From assembly GCA_024349245.1 (NCBI GenBank), contig JALDNG010000004.1:5326001-5390000 (forward strand): a stretch of DNA of 64,000 nucleotides. The letters are read 5' to 3'. The notes beneath the pieces are model-generated. The model worked only from the letters and a program-made list of their open reading frames with translations, made no database searches and was not told the origin of the DNA. A program made the position numbers and the translations under genes. Position 1 is the stretch's first letter; each line of letters opens with the position of its first letter. Of the stretch, positions 61,048 to 64,000 are shown in pieces. The DNA is from Neodontobutis hainanensis. Taxonomy: Eukaryota; Chordata; Actinopteri; Gobiiformes; Odontobutidae.

Positions 61048-64000
61048 GTTTGTTTAACTCTTTTAAATTAACCGAGTTCCTGTGCTCTCTGATCTTGCTG
61101 GTGCATGTGATGGAAATGCATTACGTCTTTTTTTGTTAAAAACAAAAGTATTTGACTATGGATCTGTTGTTTATTCCTACAACACTGTATGAATTAGAAT
61201 TTCTACTGCAATTACAATTCACTGTAATACTCTGGTGCTGATACTACTCAAGGTGCCATTTGATTACAGTTCACACATACTGCCTGTGTTGTCATGTGGG
61301 CTATAGTCTCTCTCGAGGATTACTTTTACTGGGATGGTGACTAGACTTGAGATGTGGCTGTGATTTAATTATGTGTGTGTCAGAATAGATGTTATCACCT
61401 TCAGAGCAAACACTGCATAGTAGTGAAGACAGTGTCAGTTTTCTCACAGACATCATACCAGAGATTCCTCTTTCAAGTTTTTAAATGAATGCTTAACTTT
61501 GGCTGACATTGTCAATTTGCCTTTTAATCAAATCAAATACAAATTCAATGTAGTTTGCTCAGTGGGGATTTCCAGTTGAATTTTTAATCATGCATGTTGT
61601 TTTAGTAAAATCAATAATGTCTGTCTTATTTGCCATGCAAGAATTTGCAGACCTGTGGTTCTTCCAACAAGGTGGGGCAGTTTGCAGAGATTCAGCCTCG
61701 CCTGTTCCCTACAGACACAGTTCAAGCCAGATTGACTAAGAGGAGGTGTGGTGTTGTTGGGAGACTCTCTCCTCTTTTGCTCTAGTAGGAATGCTCTTGT
61801 TGTGCCCCTCCCCTCATCTGTCTTGCACATGAGATAGACATGTACCTTGCATTCCTTTGTGTAATTGTATGGATATGTCTGATTATAGAGCTGATAATGG
61901 TTTTGTGAGATAGCGTGCATATAAATTTAAAAACAGTTCTAGGAAGTAAAGAAAAATTCACCATGTGTTGTGGCTTGCCCTGCTGAAGTGAAACCATGCT
62001 CATAAAATTATATTGTTGACTCACATTCATGTGACAGATTTTTGCAAATGTCGAAAATGCCACTTTCTGAGTAAAATATAACGTACTATAGTTTATATTG
62101 TGCATGTGTATGTTTTTAATTTAACACATTATATACAGTATTTTGTATATTTTATAGTCCTTATGAAAAGATACAAATGGCATGACATGGGTGTTGTCTG
62201 TGATGGGTGTGCCTCAAAGACAGAGTTAAGACGTTGCACTCACTTGCTCACTGTTGTATGGGTGCGTTTGTTTGGCTTCACACGTGACACCAGATCTGGA
62301 TTCAATTAACCGCCCAAGTTCTCTGTTTAATCTGTTGTACTCATCAAGAAATACACTGACATTTATAAATCGCACACATTACAGTCAACATATGAGAGTC
62401 ATTATGGAAAAATGTTCTTGGTATGATTTCTACTCATTTATTCAAGACTATTATGTGTTGAGTTGTATGTAGTGCAAAATAGCAAGTATTGTTCCTTTGT
62501 GTGTGAATGTGACATTTCAGTGCTGACCAGTGTTTGCTGACCCACTGCTGACATCTACTGTCCACTGACATCCCTTGTTCTGTTATATTGTCCAAAGCTT
62601 TATTACATAAAAACTTTACTATATAAAATACAATCTGGAATTGATGTTGTGGCTTTTGGGATTTTTCACTCAAAAGGTTGCTACATTTAAGGCACTAACA
62701 GAAAAAGTGCAGATCTTTTGAAACTGGTGAATAAAAATTCCTCTCTACCTGGTTAACTCTAAAGCCTATGGCAGTAATTCTGAGAAAACCACTGCCCACT
62801 CATGGCACCAGTAACAATTAGACTCAATCACACCGCAGACATGCCACGATGTCCTCTGTGTTTTCATCCACAAAATGATGCCCATTGCATACTTGTGTGG
62901 CTGTTAAATGAACTGCTACAGTATGCTGGAGCTCAGTGTCTCTCATTATAGCCGCACATAATTCTGATGTAGTGACTCACTCAAACCATTCAAAACGAAA
63001 GGCCTGAATTATGAGTCTGACATTTTGAGGAACAAATGTGTGTAAATGTTCTGTCATGCTATCTCTTAATGGTCTTTGTCGGCATTTCAATAGATGACTA
63101 TCAGCTCCAGTTGGCTGCCAGTGATGTTTTGCTGAAAGCGCAGTAAACAACCTTAGCTGCCACGCCTTGTTTTTAATCCTGACTCCTCTTGTGACAATAT
63201 CACAACCTGCTTTTTTGAAAACAGAGACACGCGCCAACAAACATATGCCAAACCATTAAAACTGATCATATCTTATTGTTCGACTATCTCCCACAGATTT
63301 CAAAAGAATCCCAGCAAGATACAATAAAATAAGCTAGATAAGGTCTTTTTTATTTATGTGTTGCTAAATGGATCTGTAAACACAAGGATGTGAATCAACA
63401 TGTGATCCAGATGATTCAGCTTCCACACACACTTCCCTAATTGTTCCAGTGCCAAATCTTGGGCAATGTCCATCACAAGTTACAGATGACAAGCCATATA
63501 AATAATAAAAAAATATATATATATTTTTTTAACCACTTAATCAAAAAACCTGCCCCTTCCCATCAACTAACTGACACTTGATAGACCATTAACAGCTGAG
63601 CTCTCAATTTTAAAGAGCAGTCGAAAGCCTCTGAAACGAGCCTGCCTTGTCTGATCTCTCCCAGAAGAGTTTTAGCGTCCTCCTACAAGTATACTTTTGG
63701 CAAGCTCAGTATTAAGATCAAGTTTAATAGGAACTGTTGCAATTAAAGTAGAGGCTTTAGTGTAATGCCAAATAACAAATGTCTTTAGGTAGGAAAAGAC
63801 TTTACTGACTTAGCATGCTACATCTTGCAGTAGATCAATAACATGTGGAATATATTGAGGGTTTGGCTTAGATAGTTGTTACATTAGTCATTTCCCTAGG
63901 TTTCAAGAAGGGCCTTAGTCCAGAGGCCGAGCAAGACAACTGTGTGAAAGACTTGATGAAAGAAAAACATGGGATTTTCTGTATGTAGGTTTGTAATAAA
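61048..64000 (+). other. plec: Plectin intron downstream of S10 exon
   Basis: Starts with the donor GTTTGT. No further exon is supported to the right edge: the shared exon 2 (D-E-R-D-R-V and the actin-binding domain) is not present. An acceptor-like CCCTAG near 63899 opens a short frame that does not resemble plectin. AT-rich, with a palindromic AT run at about 63511-63530. Confidence 0.5.

Noticed and set aside
1..64000. CRISPR arrays, operons, phage or integrative elements
   Set aside because: Nothing of the kind is present; the window is vertebrate chromosomal DNA with spliced genes and eukaryotic transposons.

Overview
This window looks like teleost fish DNA, probably from a spiny-rayed fish. 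It is AT-rich, gene-poor and intron-rich. It carries fish-type repeats: a Tc1 remnant, a hAT element, LINE 3' ends, tRNA-derived SINEs and long TG and AT tracts. It has no prokaryotic gene organisation. Most open frames of 60-130 codons have no coding signature and are treated as noise. Species cannot be called from sequence alone.

Left part (about 1-16.9 kb): repeats plus two head-to-tail hepcidin loci on the minus strand. The first (2509-2959) is an intact three-exon gene with TATA box, signal peptide, R-E-K-R processing site and a short Cys-rich mature peptide with six cysteines. The second (4443-4869) is a decayed copy with several frame breaks. A Tc1 transposon piece lies downstream of the intact gene, and a hAT element sits inside an older LINE 3' end near 10 kb.

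Right part (about 17-64 kb): the 5' end of a plectin (plec) gene on the plus strand, made of alternative first exons spread over 44 kb. Three are recognised from known plectin N-termini: the 'plectin 1' exon (18984-19173, with an upstream CpG-rich non-coding exon ending at 17420), the '1f' exon (24830-24920) and the '1e' exon (37700-37745). A fourth, at 54563-61047, encodes the S10/plectin N-terminal domain. Two more candidates (42692-42719 and 49513-49564) have the right shape but I cannot name them. All six end with a G followed by GT, splitting a codon after its first base, as expected if they join one shared exon 2 that starts by completing the Asp of the D-E-R-D-R-V sequence before the actin-binding domain. 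That shared exon is not in the window, so the gene runs off the right edge. Alternative first exons let one cytolinker be addressed to different cell structures.

The most unusual object is the S10 exon. By recollection its mammalian counterpart encodes fewer than 200 residues. Here an apparently uninterrupted coding stretch of about 6.5 kb follows the S10 domain, built of degenerate repeats of roughly 165-215 residues, each with a basic S-S-K-S-K-R-K-K-K-K-S-like motif. The frame is broken four times between 56.5 and 60.2 kb, three of them at or next to short A runs. The frames on both sides still read as the same protein, so sequence or assembly error is more likely than decay, though this cannot be settled here.
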